Shown here: in pieces, positions 14,829 to 23,826 of the stretch
Position numbering within the stretch: position 1 is the stretch's first letter
Layout of the letters: every line of letters begins with the position of its first letter
NCBI GenBank assembly: GCA_023667765.1
Contig: JAMOZS010000024.1
Span: forward strand, 1 to 38,534
Reading direction: 5' to 3'
Length of the DNA stretch: 38,534 nucleotides
Source: Roseburia sp.
GTDB taxonomy: Bacteria > Bacillota > Clostridia > Lachnospirales > Lachnospiraceae
Translations under genes and position numbers: made by a program
Notes under the pieces: generated by a model
The model's database searches: none
Seen by the model: only the letters and a program-made list of their open reading frames with translations
Told to the model about the DNA's origin: nothing

Positions 14829-14945
14829 TTATTTTGCAGTTGCGGTTAAGTAATTCATAAGCATCTGCGCAACTTCAGCTCGGGTTGCCTGCCCGAAGGG
14901 GGCCAAAACTCCCCCGCCCTTTCCATTGAAGATAGCAGTAGGGGC
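14829..14945 (-). pseudogene. C-terminal fragment of an S-layer homology (SLH) domain
   Basis: The minus strand reads TAIFNGKGGGVLAPFGQATR followed directly by AEVAQMLMNYLTA and a stop at 14829. This is the ending of an SLH domain, the cell-wall anchor of Gram-positive surface proteins (the usual GQATRAE motif is intact). Only about 38 residues remain; the rest of the gene is missing and the 111-aa gene abuts it upstream. It is evidence for past insertion or deletion, and for a Gram-positive-type host. Confidence 0.7.
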
Positions 14946-14953
14946 CTTTTCTG

Positions 14954-15289
14954 TTAGAGTTCGTCTCCGTCCGCTGACTTCTCCACGATGGTATACAGTT
15001 TTAGAATGTTTTTCTCTGCATTCGGCGGCATTATGATACCAATGTACTCAATATTGGGCCAATTTGTCCCATTATCAACCAACTTACAACCAACCTCGCA
15101 GCCTTCGCCCTCTGGCAGCTCCGACAAGTCCGCACAGATAGCCTCATGTATGGCATCTGCCGTATCATAGACCGTTTCACCAAACTCTACAGCAACCAGT
15201 TCAGAGCCTTCCTCATGTTCAGCGGCACTGCGGGGGTCATCCTCATCCAAGATATCCGCTAAGGCTCTAAAAATCAGAAACTTTTTCAT
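14954..15289 (-). CDS. Hypothetical small acidic protein, 111 aa
   Basis: Not recognised. A short N-terminal segment (MKKFLIFRALADI) is followed by a strongly acidic, soluble region with two cysteines (EGCEVGCKLV). ATG 15289 is preferred over ATG 15295 because GGGAG lies at the right distance from it. It is the only intact minus-strand gene between 12 and 27 kb and is divergent from the operon that starts at 15550. Its 5' region shares the 260-bp AT-rich gap with that operon's promoter. Confidence 0.5.
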   Translation of the reverse strand: MKKFLIFRALADILDEDDPRSAAEHEEGSELVAVEFGETVYDTADAIHEAICADLSELPEGEGCEVGCKLVDNGTNWPNIEYIGIIMPPNAEKNILKLYTIVEKSADGDEL

Positions 15290-15414
15290 GTGCATCGTCT
15301 CCCATATCTATACATTTAGGGTTCACCACAAAAGTATAGCATGCAAGAGATAGTTGTCAAGCATCTCTCACAAATATTATTATAACACACTCTTTCTTTC
15401 AATTTTTGTTAGAC

Positions 15415-15434
15415 TTTCGCATATATTTGCGAAA
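15415..15434. promoter_or_regulatory. Dyad operator candidate upstream of the core operon
   Basis: TTTCGCA (15415-15421) and TGCGAAA (15428-15434) form a perfect 7-bp dyad with a 6-bp spacer, ending 5 bp upstream of the -35 box at 15440. Its size and position suit a dimeric XRE repressor or activator, most likely the product of the first gene (15550). Confidence 0.5.
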
Positions 15435-15439
15435 CTCCA

Positions 15440-15468
15440 TTGATTTTCCTGATTTCCAGCGGTATAAT
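15440..15468 (+). promoter_or_regulatory. Promoter of the dynamin-HerA-effector operon
   Basis: TTGATT (15440-15445), a 17-bp spacer and a perfect TATAAT (15463-15468). The start codon at 15550 lies about 75 nt downstream of the expected transcription start. Confidence 0.7.
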
Positions 15469-15549
15469 AAAAGATAAAATGTTGAATTATTCTGTTACGT
15501 GCAATGAATTAGACCCAAACAACTTTTTGGATAAAAGAGGAGGATGTGT

Positions 15550-15864
15550 ATGGCTTTATCGTACAACCGCATGTGGAAATTGCTTGTTGACAAGAAGATG
15601 AGCAAAGCAGATTTAAGAAAGGCTGCGGATATTGCTCCGAATACAATGACTAAGCTCCGAAGGGATGAGGCAGTAAACCTTGCTATTCTTGGACGCATCT
15701 GTAACGTGCTTGGTTGTGACTTCGGAGATATTATGGAGTACGTTCCCGAGTCAAATATGAATAAAGATTTAGTCGTCGACTTGGATTTTGATACACAATC
15801 AAAAACAAGTTTACAAAAGAATCTAGGTGAGAAAAATGATTGGAGATTTTTTGCAATTTCTTGA
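15550..15864 (+). CDS. XRE/Cro-type transcriptional regulator
   Basis: A 104-aa protein. Residues 5-65 form the compact helix-turn-helix of the YozG-like XRE group: RMWKLLVDKKMSKADLRKAA, then IAPNTMTKLRRDEAV and LGRICNVLGCDFGDIMEYV. A non-conserved charged tail follows. ATG 15550 follows GAGGAGG. It is the first gene of a long co-directional run, directly below a promoter with a dyad that it may bind, so it is likely to control the whole locus by feedback. Its end overlaps the next gene by 29 bp. Confidence 0.88.
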   Translation: MALSYNRMWKLLVDKKMSKADLRKAADIAPNTMTKLRRDEAVNLAILGRICNVLGCDFGDIMEYVPESNMNKDLVVDLDFDTQSKTSLQKNLGEKNDWRFFAIS

Positions 15865-16393
15865 ATATTATGGCGCGGTCACAGGCGTTCCAGCTTTGCC
15901 ATATAATGACCCGTTAGTCCAAATAAAGTATGACGCAGTTAATAAGGATGGGGAGTTAGTGCTGGCATTGATGGCCCCATTTGCTCATGCTATCAATGCT
16001 TTGTGTTACAGAGAGCCAGATGCGGAATCCCACTACAACCAAAAGAATATAGCTCAAATATGTCGAGTCTCATCCTCTGAGGTAACTGGTTGGAAAAAGG
16101 AAGAGCGCTTCCCGGAGAAATATCGTTGGTTCCTGCTGCTGGTTGATATTTCGGAAAATTCCCGGAATATGTATGGACATAAACTCCTACATACAGATAC
16201 ACAGCATGAGGCAGAGGAAATATGCAACATTTACTTAAGAATGATAAAGTGTTGCTTTGACCCGTTTTGCAAAGACGACTGCATCCTTGCTGCTGCGGTG
16301 AAAAGCGGTTGCGGCCTTTCAAAAGTTATACCCGAATTGCTTGCAGTAAATCCAGAATACTGGGAGAAAGTTTTAAAAATTCACAGTTCGTGA
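15836..16393 (+). CDS. Hypothetical HTH-like protein, 185 aa
   Basis: Not recognised as a known family. A central segment (NQKNIAQICRVSSSEVTGW, then KKEERFPEKYRWFLLLV) looks like a helix-turn-helix within a helical domain. The C-terminal half is rich in cysteine (MIKCCFDPFCKDDC). ATG 15836 sits 6 nt after an AGGTG site within the end of the XRE gene, so translation of the two is coupled. It may be a second regulator or a partner of the XRE protein. No membrane segment is seen. Confidence 0.6.
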   Translation: MIGDFLQFLEYYGAVTGVPALPYNDPLVQIKYDAVNKDGELVLALMAPFAHAINALCYREPDAESHYNQKNIAQICRVSSSEVTGWKKEERFPEKYRWFLLLVDISENSRNMYGHKLLHTDTQHEAEEICNIYLRMIKCCFDPFCKDDCILAAAVKSGCGLSKVIPELLAVNPEYWEKVLKIHSS

Positions 16394-16402
16394 ATTGTTT
16401 AC

Positions 16403-16431
16403 TTGTACTTATAAGCGTGTCGAACTACAAT
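16403..16431 (+). promoter_or_regulatory. Possible internal promoter
   Basis: TTGTAC (16403-16408), a 17-bp spacer, then TACAAT (16426-16431), in the 70-bp gap before the membrane protein gene. It could allow the structural genes to be expressed apart from the two regulators. Confidence 0.4.
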
Positions 16432-16463
16432 ATATACAATTCGAATAGTAGGAGGTATATACC

Positions 16464-17183
16464 ATGTATAAGTCCATAACACAAATTAAGAAGCTGAGAG
16501 AGGAAAAGCATGATATTCTGAAAAACGTCTATCAAAGCAACAATCCCGATGACGTATATAAAGCGCAACGTGCATTGGGTTCTATGTCTATCAGCATTTT
16601 CACAGATGTTGGAAATGCTATTATGCCCGCCTTGCCGGAAGATGGTGTGAGCAACATCGTATGGTCGAATATTTCTCTGAGATTGAATAAGCTTTCCTTT
16701 ATTAGTGTACCGACCGCTTCTGAGATTCGTGAAAAATATAAGCAGAGCGTTGCAAATCCCACGGTTGTCAGAATAAATGGTGCCCAGCCGAAGCCTGGAG
16801 AAAAAACCGATGTCAAGAAAATCTCGACACCTGCTTTCTTGACGCTGCTGGTGGCACAGGGCATTGCCGTTCCGTTGCTTTTGAGTTTTACCGGTGGAAG
16901 CAAGTGGGCATTAGTAAAAATTATTCCTTGCGCAATAAATGCGGCCCTCATGGTCATTGAGGTCGTTAAATATTTCAATTTGCTCCCGGCAAAAAGAAAA
17001 AAGACTCTCTTTGCTCCCGCCAAAGAAGCACCTGCCCCTACAGTAGATTATAATGCTATGTACCGCAGAGCTATCCAGGAAGTTTACCATGACAATCTCA
17101 AAAAGCTTGATGATTGGTTCGATGCTCTGGAAACAATTGCAACTGAAGAAATCGAAAGAGAACTAGGAAAAGCGGAGGAATGA
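16464..17183 (+). CDS. Hypothetical two-TM membrane protein, 239 aa
   Basis: Not recognised. Residues 1-115 are soluble and helical. Two hydrophobic segments follow: about 122-143 (PAFLTLLVAQGIAVPLLLSF) and about 148-172 (ALVKIIPCAINAALMVIEVV). A basic stretch (KRKKTLF) and a charged coiled tail complete it, suggesting a hairpin membrane anchor with both ends in the cytoplasm. ATG 16464 follows TAGGAGG. One base separates its stop from the next start, so it is part of the operon. A membrane protein two genes before a dynamin-like GTPase could be the membrane receptor or platform for that GTPase; this is inference from position. Confidence 0.65.
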   Translation: MYKSITQIKKLREEKHDILKNVYQSNNPDDVYKAQRALGSMSISIFTDVGNAIMPALPEDGVSNIVWSNISLRLNKLSFISVPTASEIREKYKQSVANPTVVRINGAQPKPGEKTDVKKISTPAFLTLLVAQGIAVPLLLSFTGGSKWALVKIIPCAINAALMVIEVVKYFNLLPAKRKKTLFAPAKEAPAPTVDYNAMYRRAIQEVYHDNLKKLDDWFDALETIATEEIERELGKAEE

Positions 17184-17184
17184 T

Positions 17185-18078
17185 ATGAACATAGTATTTG
17201 ACGACGGCTTAAGGCTGGACGATGAATACCGTGAAGCTCTCGCTTCGCTCCTTCCCATCGGGAATGCCCCTTTGACATTAAATTCATCAACAGCTAAAAC
17301 AGATGGTACTCCCTGTTCTGATGAGGGGTTTGTGTTTCTAACCCATCTCCCGGTTGATGTATTGAAATATCATTCTCTGTTTTTTGATAGTCACAAAGAT
17401 GCCCCTCAATGGTTTTTTGTGCTCCTCAGCAAGAATGACCACGGAATTACAGATTTGAGAAATGCTGCACGTAAGCACAATTTGAAAAATCTTGCCCTGT
17501 TTCATGCGGGAAACATTGGAGCCTTTGAAGCTGCAGTAAATGAAATCGTAAACGCCAAACACATTGTCAAGGGAAAGGCCTTATTGCTGTCCAAGCATAA
17601 GAGAGCCTGGACTTCTGACCTTGCACGGATTTTGTTTGATGATGAGAGCAAATACGAAATTAAGGATTCAGTAAATATATCAGATACTGATTCCGAAACT
17701 CTCCTACTCTGCGGAGAAAAAATCACCGACTTTAAGGGGCTCATGCTTCCGAGTAAGATGGAGCCATATTTTATATTCAAGTATAAGGATGAACTGCAGC
17801 ATTATGTTAACCCTAGTACACTTATCTCCGAGCTTGCTGAATGTCACCATATGACAACCGAACGTGTCGAGTCAAGACTTTATTTTGTCGATATTGAAAG
17901 TGAAATCTGGATTGCAAATACCAGCAAAACGGCCGGAGACGATGCTGTGACCGACGGCATTCTCATTTGGGACCGTTTTGGCCTGCCGGTTAGTCGTACC
18001 GAATATACTGAAGCAAATATAGAAATTGTTGCAAGAAAAAACCACGAAAATATGGAAAGACTGAGAAAAATCATATAG
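17185..18078 (+). CDS. Hypothetical protein, 297 aa, upstream of the dynamin gene
   Basis: I do not recognise this protein. It is soluble, with an alternating alpha/beta look. Stretches such as WFFVLLSKNDHGI and NLALFHAGNIGAFEAAVNEI suggest a Rossmann-like fold of about 130 residues, and hydrophobic strands recur in the second half (ETLLLCGEKI). It has no visible catalytic motif. ATG 17185 follows GGAGGAATGAT directly after the membrane protein gene, and the dynamin-like gene starts 27 bp after its stop. It is therefore probably a stoichiometric component of the same machinery, perhaps an adaptor. Confidence 0.6.
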   Translation: MNIVFDDGLRLDDEYREALASLLPIGNAPLTLNSSTAKTDGTPCSDEGFVFLTHLPVDVLKYHSLFFDSHKDAPQWFFVLLSKNDHGITDLRNAARKHNLKNLALFHAGNIGAFEAAVNEIVNAKHIVKGKALLLSKHKRAWTSDLARILFDDESKYEIKDSVNISDTDSETLLLCGEKITDFKGLMLPSKMEPYFIFKYKDELQHYVNPSTLISELAECHHMTTERVESRLYFVDIESEIWIANTSKTAGDDAVTDGILIWDRFGLPVSRTEYTEANIEIVARKNHENMERLRKII

Positions 18079-18105
18079 ATTTTATATATAGCAGGAGGAT
18101 GAACA

Positions 18106-20838
18106 ATGTTTGGACTTTCAGAACGAATAATTCGAAATTTGACCGATATAACCACTTTAGAAGGCACACCGCTACCCCAATGGATAGACAAAAAGTATAT
18201 TGCGAGCTGTATTATCCCACCCTTGTCCGGTGAAAACAACGTGCACTGCAATATCGCTGTAGTTGCTCCAGTTTCTGCAGGCAAAAGCACACTTTTTAAT
18301 TCGCTTTGCGGATACCCTATTTTGCCTGTAGCCTCCAAAACCACCTCATCAGTACCTACTTATATCACTCGCATCAGCGAGCAATCTCGTGAAAGCGTAA
18401 CAGTATATGGAATTAAAAAAGAGGTAAGTCAAGAGGATGGTTTTACCTCTACTCGCTTTATAAAGGATGTCCATACTAGGCGAACCTTCTCTGCGAAAGA
18501 TATTTCAAAAGATATGTTCAATGAACTGTTTGAATATATGTACTTTGTCACTCACGGCGTGAGCATTAAGGACAACGAGTATGAGTACATGACCACCGTT
18601 GAGAACGTCGCCTATTTCATGAAGGACCCCAATAAGGCAGACATTCTTTTTAATGGTTTAGATGCTCAAAAGTGGACAATCTCCAAAGAAGATTTTGCTC
18701 TTACGTACGACAATCCCCGTCACCGCTTGCTACTCCTTTTGATTCTTTTGTGCGTTTATGTTAATCAGAACGACAACGAGAGAGACATGGGCAAATATAC
18801 AAAAGAAGTCAATCAGCAAAGAAAGAAGCTATTCCAAAAGTATAAATTTCCTACCAGTAGCGACTACTGTGTTTGCCTCGACTGGTGCAACGATGATATT
18901 CCCCACAACGTGACACTCATTGACCTGCCTGGAACCGGTGCGTCCACCCAAGATACAGCAACTCAGTCTTCTCATACAGCCCTCGTTCGTGGCATTTTAA
19001 CCGAGGCAGATGCCGTATGGGTTCTGTGTTCTGATAACGGTGCCGTAGATATGGACCTACTCTACGCATTGAAGGACACAATTGAGGGCAACTCCCGAAA
19101 GAACAAAGTTTGCATCTATAACTGTAAAAACAGAAGGCCTAACGATTCGGGGCCGGTTATAGACTTTCTCAAGAAACTCCCCTGCCTCACGGGCGAACGT
19201 TGCTATGTTGTGGATGCCCTTGCTGGTGAATACAAGTATATTCAAAACGGCGTTAGTGCCCTTATGACCAAGACCGCTTCTGATAAAAGATGCAATGATT
19301 ATGATGAGCCAACCGAAAGCGAAATGACAAATAGATTGGAAGTGATGTATAAGGGCGAAAAGAGAGCCTACTGTACATTTACTACCAGCAGAGATGGTCT
19401 TGACAATATCATTGCTGTGCAGGACAGCACTCTTAGATATACGCTGGACTCCTTCTTTAAGAGTGCTTTGGCTGATTATATCGAGCGTTTAAAGTATGAA
19501 GTTGCTTTGGCAGAGGCAATTACTCAATCAAAATTCTTCATTTATATTAGGGACTCCCTCTCATCTTCTCGTGGCATCCTTGAAGGAATCGACGGAAAGG
19601 GCGAGGAAATATCCAAAGCAGTTACCGAAGCCTTGGAAATTGCTATGAGACAATCTATTAACAAATACGTTCAGCAAACGGCAGAAACGCAAGCAAACCT
19701 TGAGGCAGAGCTTAAAATCTTAGGTGACAATATTGGTGAAAAAATAAAGGCGAAGTTTGTTTCCGCGTTGAGCGCTCTTATTGAAAACATTAAAGCTGAA
19801 TGGAGAACTCTGGAGCAAGAAGGAAATCCCAACTGCTTGAAGGCCAATTTCTGGGGAAATTATCCGCTTAAGGAAAGTCATGAAAACTGGGATAAATTTA
19901 AAAGGGTTAGAAAAAATGCTCAAAGTAAGGTCACGATTTCCGCTTTCGACGGAGCATTGGTAGTCGCTGATACAGAAATCAAGAAATACAATACCTTGCT
20001 GAATAATTACACAAGCAACCTCAAAAAAATCACACATGATTTTATGAATAATTACATCAATGCGTTCTTGTCTTCGTTCGATAAGAAGCGAGATGAACTA
20101 TGCGAGGCTGATGGCAACAAAGTCACAAATAAGATTTATCTGAATTTCAACAGCACTCGTGAAAAGCTAAAAAAAGCTCTGGAAGACAAACTCAACGCAA
20201 TGTGCGTGATGGTGTGTGATAGCTTTGATATACTGACCGAAAAAAACGGCATATTCGACACACTCTGCAAAGAGACTGACCAAACTTTTAGAGATAAATT
20301 TTGTGAGAACATCTTAGATAAAATCAGAGAGTTTATGTACAAAACATTTACCGATGCAAATTACATCGGATTCTTTGTGGACAGATTGACTCCAGAAGAT
20401 TTACACAAGCTTCTGAACGATGATTTTACTCGCATAAAGGCCGAGTATACCGAGTCTCTAGCAAAACTTATTGATATAATATATAGTATAATGCCTGGTG
20501 AAACTTCAGAATCTGGCGGTGATGCAAATTTTCCGTCCAGTCTCTCCACGATGATGTATCAGTTCGGCCAGGACAAAATCGCAAACGGAGCAAAACCTGA
20601 GATTGAAAATATGCACAGCAACATTTCGTCTCTCATTGGATTTGGAGCAAGCGTTGTGGTTGATTTGACCAGCCAAATTAAGGAACTTGATGATGCCATC
20701 GCAACTTGGACGGGTATTGGAGAGCATTACAAGAAGATTTATGCTATTCTCGAAGATAGCGAGGTCGAGAATACTAAAAGACTTTACGGTGACTGTAAAA
20801 CCCAGATTGATGCTATAGTTTCTGGAAGCAAAAATTAG
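18106..20838 (+). CDS. Dynamin-like GTPase, 910 aa
   Basis: A large GTPase with dynamin-family hallmarks. The P-loop is APVSAGKST (residues 54-62; the usual first Gly is Ala). A switch region (SKTTSSVPTYI, about 78-88) follows. The G3 motif is LIDLPGTGAST (about 271-281), and a G4-like NCKNR lies near 340. After the GTPase domain come about 450 residues of long helices, with a mildly hydrophobic segment near 840-860 (SSLIGFGASVVVDL) that could touch membrane. Bacterial dynamins remodel or tether membranes, several of them in stress or phage defence. ATG 18106 follows AGGAGG. It sits between an unknown gene and the HerA-like ATPase, implying one complex or pathway. Confidence 0.88.
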   Translation: MFGLSERIIRNLTDITTLEGTPLPQWIDKKYIASCIIPPLSGENNVHCNIAVVAPVSAGKSTLFNSLCGYPILPVASKTTSSVPTYITRISEQSRESVTVYGIKKEVSQEDGFTSTRFIKDVHTRRTFSAKDISKDMFNELFEYMYFVTHGVSIKDNEYEYMTTVENVAYFMKDPNKADILFNGLDAQKWTISKEDFALTYDNPRHRLLLLLILLCVYVNQNDNERDMGKYTKEVNQQRKKLFQKYKFPTSSDYCVCLDWCNDDIPHNVTLIDLPGTGASTQDTATQSSHTALVRGILTEADAVWVLCSDNGAVDMDLLYALKDTIEGNSRKNKVCIYNCKNRRPNDSGPVIDFLKKLPCLTGERCYVVDALAGEYKYIQNGVSALMTKTASDKRCNDYDEPTESEMTNRLEVMYKGEKRAYCTFTTSRDGLDNIIAVQDSTLRYTLDSFFKSALADYIERLKYEVALAEAITQSKFFIYIRDSLSSSRGILEGIDGKGEEISKAVTEALEIAMRQSINKYVQQTAETQANLEAELKILGDNIGEKIKAKFVSALSALIENIKAEWRTLEQEGNPNCLKANFWGNYPLKESHENWDKFKRVRKNAQSKVTISAFDGALVVADTEIKKYNTLLNNYTSNLKKITHDFMNNYINAFLSSFDKKRDELCEADGNKVTNKIYLNFNSTREKLKKALEDKLNAMCVMVCDSFDILTEKNGIFDTLCKETDQTFRDKFCENILDKIREFMYKTFTDANYIGFFVDRLTPEDLHKLLNDDFTRIKAEYTESLAKLIDIIYSIMPGETSESGGDANFPSSLSTMMYQFGQDKIANGAKPEIENMHSNISSLIGFGASVVVDLTSQIKELDDAIATWTGIGEHYKKIYAILEDSEVENTKRLYGDCKTQIDAIVSGSKN

Positions 20839-20853
20839 GCGGGAGGGGCTGAA

Positions 20854-23826
20854 ATGGATTTAATCAATATCTCTATTGAACAGGATGAAATACTTCGTCA
20901 CCTGTCCACCCCCACTGATGATTGCGTCTCCCACAGCGTTTCTGTGCCTGATATGCCAGAGCTGAAATGGCATAGAGTATCTTCTCTTGGGTTTGGATTT
21001 GAAAAAGATAAGGACAACACTGATAATGAGTCAGAAAATGAGCTCCTCGACTATGCGGCATCTCTCTTTGCGGTCTGCAATCAGCCGTTCTCGCTGCTTT
21101 GCGAGAGGAAAAACGGAGAGATAGCTTATGCTATCGGCTGTACAGAAGACAGTCTTGCGCCAAGACTTCTTAAAAGTGCGTTTGGAACTGTGAATACCAA
21201 AAACTACACTCCCGTATTTTCCGGTTCGTCGGGATTATATGCACACAGTTTTGAAGCTGTCCGAATGAACACAGACGAGATGGAAAAAAGAGAGTCTCTT
21301 TCGTCCATACATATGTCGAAATGGGTAGACGCTGTCGCAAAGGCGTTGACTCGTCTTTCCGGTATGGTACGCCTGGACTTTCAGCCGGTTTCTCCTAATG
21401 ATTGCTCCAAACTCATTATCGGAGCTCGTAAGCTTTGCGACGAGATAACGACTTGTCTTGAAACCACTGTTCAGGCGGGCGACAATATTTCAGTTGACAG
21501 TAAAGACGACATTATCGGGACAATTCATAACACAGTCAAAGCAAATGATAAATACAATAAGTCTTCCAGTGCTTCTATTTCGTGGAAAGGCGCCAGTTCG
21601 AAGCTCTCCTATTTGAAGAAGGAAGCGGAATACTTTATCCAGCTTTTTGGTGCTACCAAAAAGCTGGGATGGACAGTTGAAATGACCGTTTCTGCAGATT
21701 TGGGCACGGGCGAACTGTCGGCAGGTGAGAGAGACAGCAGAGAAAAGGCTCTATCTATGCCTTTGACCGCAATGCTCACTGATGCCGGATATGCCTGCAA
21801 ATGGGACAATTTTGGTGGTTACCAAGCAAAGGAATCTCATAGAGCCATCCTTTTACCTGCTGCTTATGTGACAGAGTTCATTTCTTTCCCGACAACGTCG
21901 TTTCTTGGCTTTGAGCGATTAAAGAACTGCTATTACAATGTCAATCTTCCTCATGACGAAAAAGCTGTGCCTTTTGCAATTTTGATGCAATACGAGGAAG
22001 AAACCGGCATAGAATTAGGCCTACCAGAAAAAGAAATGAACAGACATACATTCGTTTGTGGTATGACTGGTTCAGGTAAGACAAACACAGTCCACCATTT
22101 ACTATCCAGTATGGGTGATTTCCCTTACCTTGTTATTGAGCCTGTCAAGGGTGAGTATCACTCTCTCCCTGGTGTAAATGCCTATACAATGACCGCCGGT
22201 AGTAATAAGTCTCTCTGCCTTAATCCATTTTGGTTCCCTAAGGGGAGCAGCTTGCAGTACCACATCGACTATTTGAAGCAAATCATTTCCTCTGCGTTTG
22301 ATTTGTATGCTGCGATGCCAAACATCTTGGAACAGTGCTTGGTTTTGGTTTATCAGCATTGTGGGTGGGACTTTATCCAGAACGAAAATAGGTATTCATC
22401 AGAGCTTCCCGAAAGTATGTTGTACCCGACCTTTAGCGATTTGTGCCGTGAGGTTGATACCTATCTGGATAATGCAAAATTTGGCGAGGAACTGAAAGGA
22501 AATTATCGTGGCGCTCTATTGTCGAGACTCCAAAGCTTCACGAGTGGTCCTAAAGGTATGCTGCTCAATACCTCTAAACATCTTCCGTGCGACGAACTAA
22601 GCAGAGGCAAAGTTGTCATTTCCTTGGACTCCTTGGCAGATGATGCAGATAAGTCCATTGTGATGGGCGTTATTATAGCTCAATACTATGAGTATCTGAA
22701 GACCAAATGTATCGGCAGCACCAGGAAAGAACTGCAGCACATCGTGGTTATTGAAGAAGCCCACCATCTTTTTGCTGGCGATACCTCCGCTCCCGCTTCG
22801 TCTGGTGAAGGTGGCAACGGCCAAAACTCGTCGCAAGAGCTTGTGAAAACGCTTAACAACATGTTGGCAGAGATTCGTGCGTATGGTGAAGGCTTTATCA
22901 TTGTAGACCAAAGTCCCTCTGCCCTGCACGCTTCCGTTCTCAAAAATACCGGCATCAAGGTTGCACATAGAATAGACTATGGGCGAGACATTGAAGCTAT
23001 GCAAGATGTTCTCCTGTTAGATAAAGATGACAGAGAGCTTGCTACTCTTTGCCCGGGACAAGCCTTGGTTCACTATGGTGGCATGCGTACCTCTGCAAAG
23101 GTTCAAGTACCACCATGTGGTTCAAAGGAAGAATCCGTTATTATTGAGCGTGAGGAAATCAGCGGCAATAGCGTAGTTAGTACCCTCTTGGAAGATAACA
23201 AGCTATCGACCTACATTGACTCTGTAATCATTGACCGGGTTATCAATCATTTTCTGTACGATGAGCTGGATAATTGTAAGGAGATATACTCGCTCTTGTG
23301 CAAGGCAATAAAGACCGCGATGATTAAATATGGTCACTCAGAGTTGGTTGCAAAATTAACTGATGGGCACCTCATGGCAGAGTATATCGCCACCATGATT
23401 CCTACAAGGCTTGAAAAGCTTTTTCCTCACCAGTATTGCACCTGTAAGATGGTGTGTATGTTCATCGAAAGGTTCCTTACTCTTGCATCTGAGACAAATG
23501 GCGAGCTGAGCAAGGCCGAGTTGCAGGCATTTATAAGCTATCGCACTCACAAGCTTGAGCCTCGCATCTTGGAATTTTATGAGTACACCAGCATCGATGA
23601 GTATAAGAGTGCGATGGCATTAATTGGCAACACAGTCGACTTAAACCTCGTTTGCAATGTTACCGCAGACCTCATCAAGCTTAATGCAACGCCGGATGAT
23701 TTGGATAATCATATCAAACGCCTTTTGTTAGGCCACTATTTCTTATGTATGCCTAAGCATTTTGAACTACTTGCTTCTCGTACAATAGGATTGTTGAGTT
23801 ACAAAAGAAGAAAGGAGCCCACATGA
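20854..23826 (+). CDS. HerA/FtsK-like ATPase (DUF87-type), 990 aa
   Basis: A P-loop motor ATPase. Walker A is GMTGSGKT near residues 403-410 and Walker B is HIVVIEEAHHLF near 629-640. The segment IIVDQSPSALHASVLKNTG (about 687-706) and GQALVHYGG (about 733) are typical of the HerA/VirB4-like group. About 400 N-terminal residues form a large non-catalytic domain with no recognised motif, and the C-terminal 200 residues are helical with several cysteines. Such hexamers pump DNA or drive protein export. It starts at ATG 20854 after GGCGGGAGG. It ends in overlap with the first metallopeptidase gene (ATGA-type), coupling motor and effector synthesis. Confidence 0.9.
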   Translation: MDLINISIEQDEILRHLSTPTDDCVSHSVSVPDMPELKWHRVSSLGFGFEKDKDNTDNESENELLDYAASLFAVCNQPFSLLCERKNGEIAYAIGCTEDSLAPRLLKSAFGTVNTKNYTPVFSGSSGLYAHSFEAVRMNTDEMEKRESLSSIHMSKWVDAVAKALTRLSGMVRLDFQPVSPNDCSKLIIGARKLCDEITTCLETTVQAGDNISVDSKDDIIGTIHNTVKANDKYNKSSSASISWKGASSKLSYLKKEAEYFIQLFGATKKLGWTVEMTVSADLGTGELSAGERDSREKALSMPLTAMLTDAGYACKWDNFGGYQAKESHRAILLPAAYVTEFISFPTTSFLGFERLKNCYYNVNLPHDEKAVPFAILMQYEEETGIELGLPEKEMNRHTFVCGMTGSGKTNTVHHLLSSMGDFPYLVIEPVKGEYHSLPGVNAYTMTAGSNKSLCLNPFWFPKGSSLQYHIDYLKQIISSAFDLYAAMPNILEQCLVLVYQHCGWDFIQNENRYSSELPESMLYPTFSDLCREVDTYLDNAKFGEELKGNYRGALLSRLQSFTSGPKGMLLNTSKHLPCDELSRGKVVISLDSLADDADKSIVMGVIIAQYYEYLKTKCIGSTRKELQHIVVIEEAHHLFAGDTSAPASSGEGGNGQNSSQELVKTLNNMLAEIRAYGEGFIIVDQSPSALHASVLKNTGIKVAHRIDYGRDIEAMQDVLLLDKDDRELATLCPGQALVHYGGMRTSAKVQVPPCGSKEESVIIEREEISGNSVVSTLLEDNKLSTYIDSVIIDRVINHFLYDELDNCKEIYSLLCKAIKTAMIKYGHSELVAKLTDGHLMAEYIATMIPTRLEKLFPHQYCTCKMVCMFIERFLTLASETNGELSKAELQAFISYRTHKLEPRILEFYEYTSIDEYKSAMALIGNTVDLNLVCNVTADLIKLNATPDDLDNHIKRLLLGHYFLCMPKHFELLASRTIGLLSYKRRKEPT

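Noticed and set aside
20854-23826. Type VII secretion EssC/FtsK ATPase
   Set aside because: Only one clear P-loop ATPase domain is present, and no WXG100, EsaA or YukD-like genes are nearby; HerA/VirB4-like fits better.
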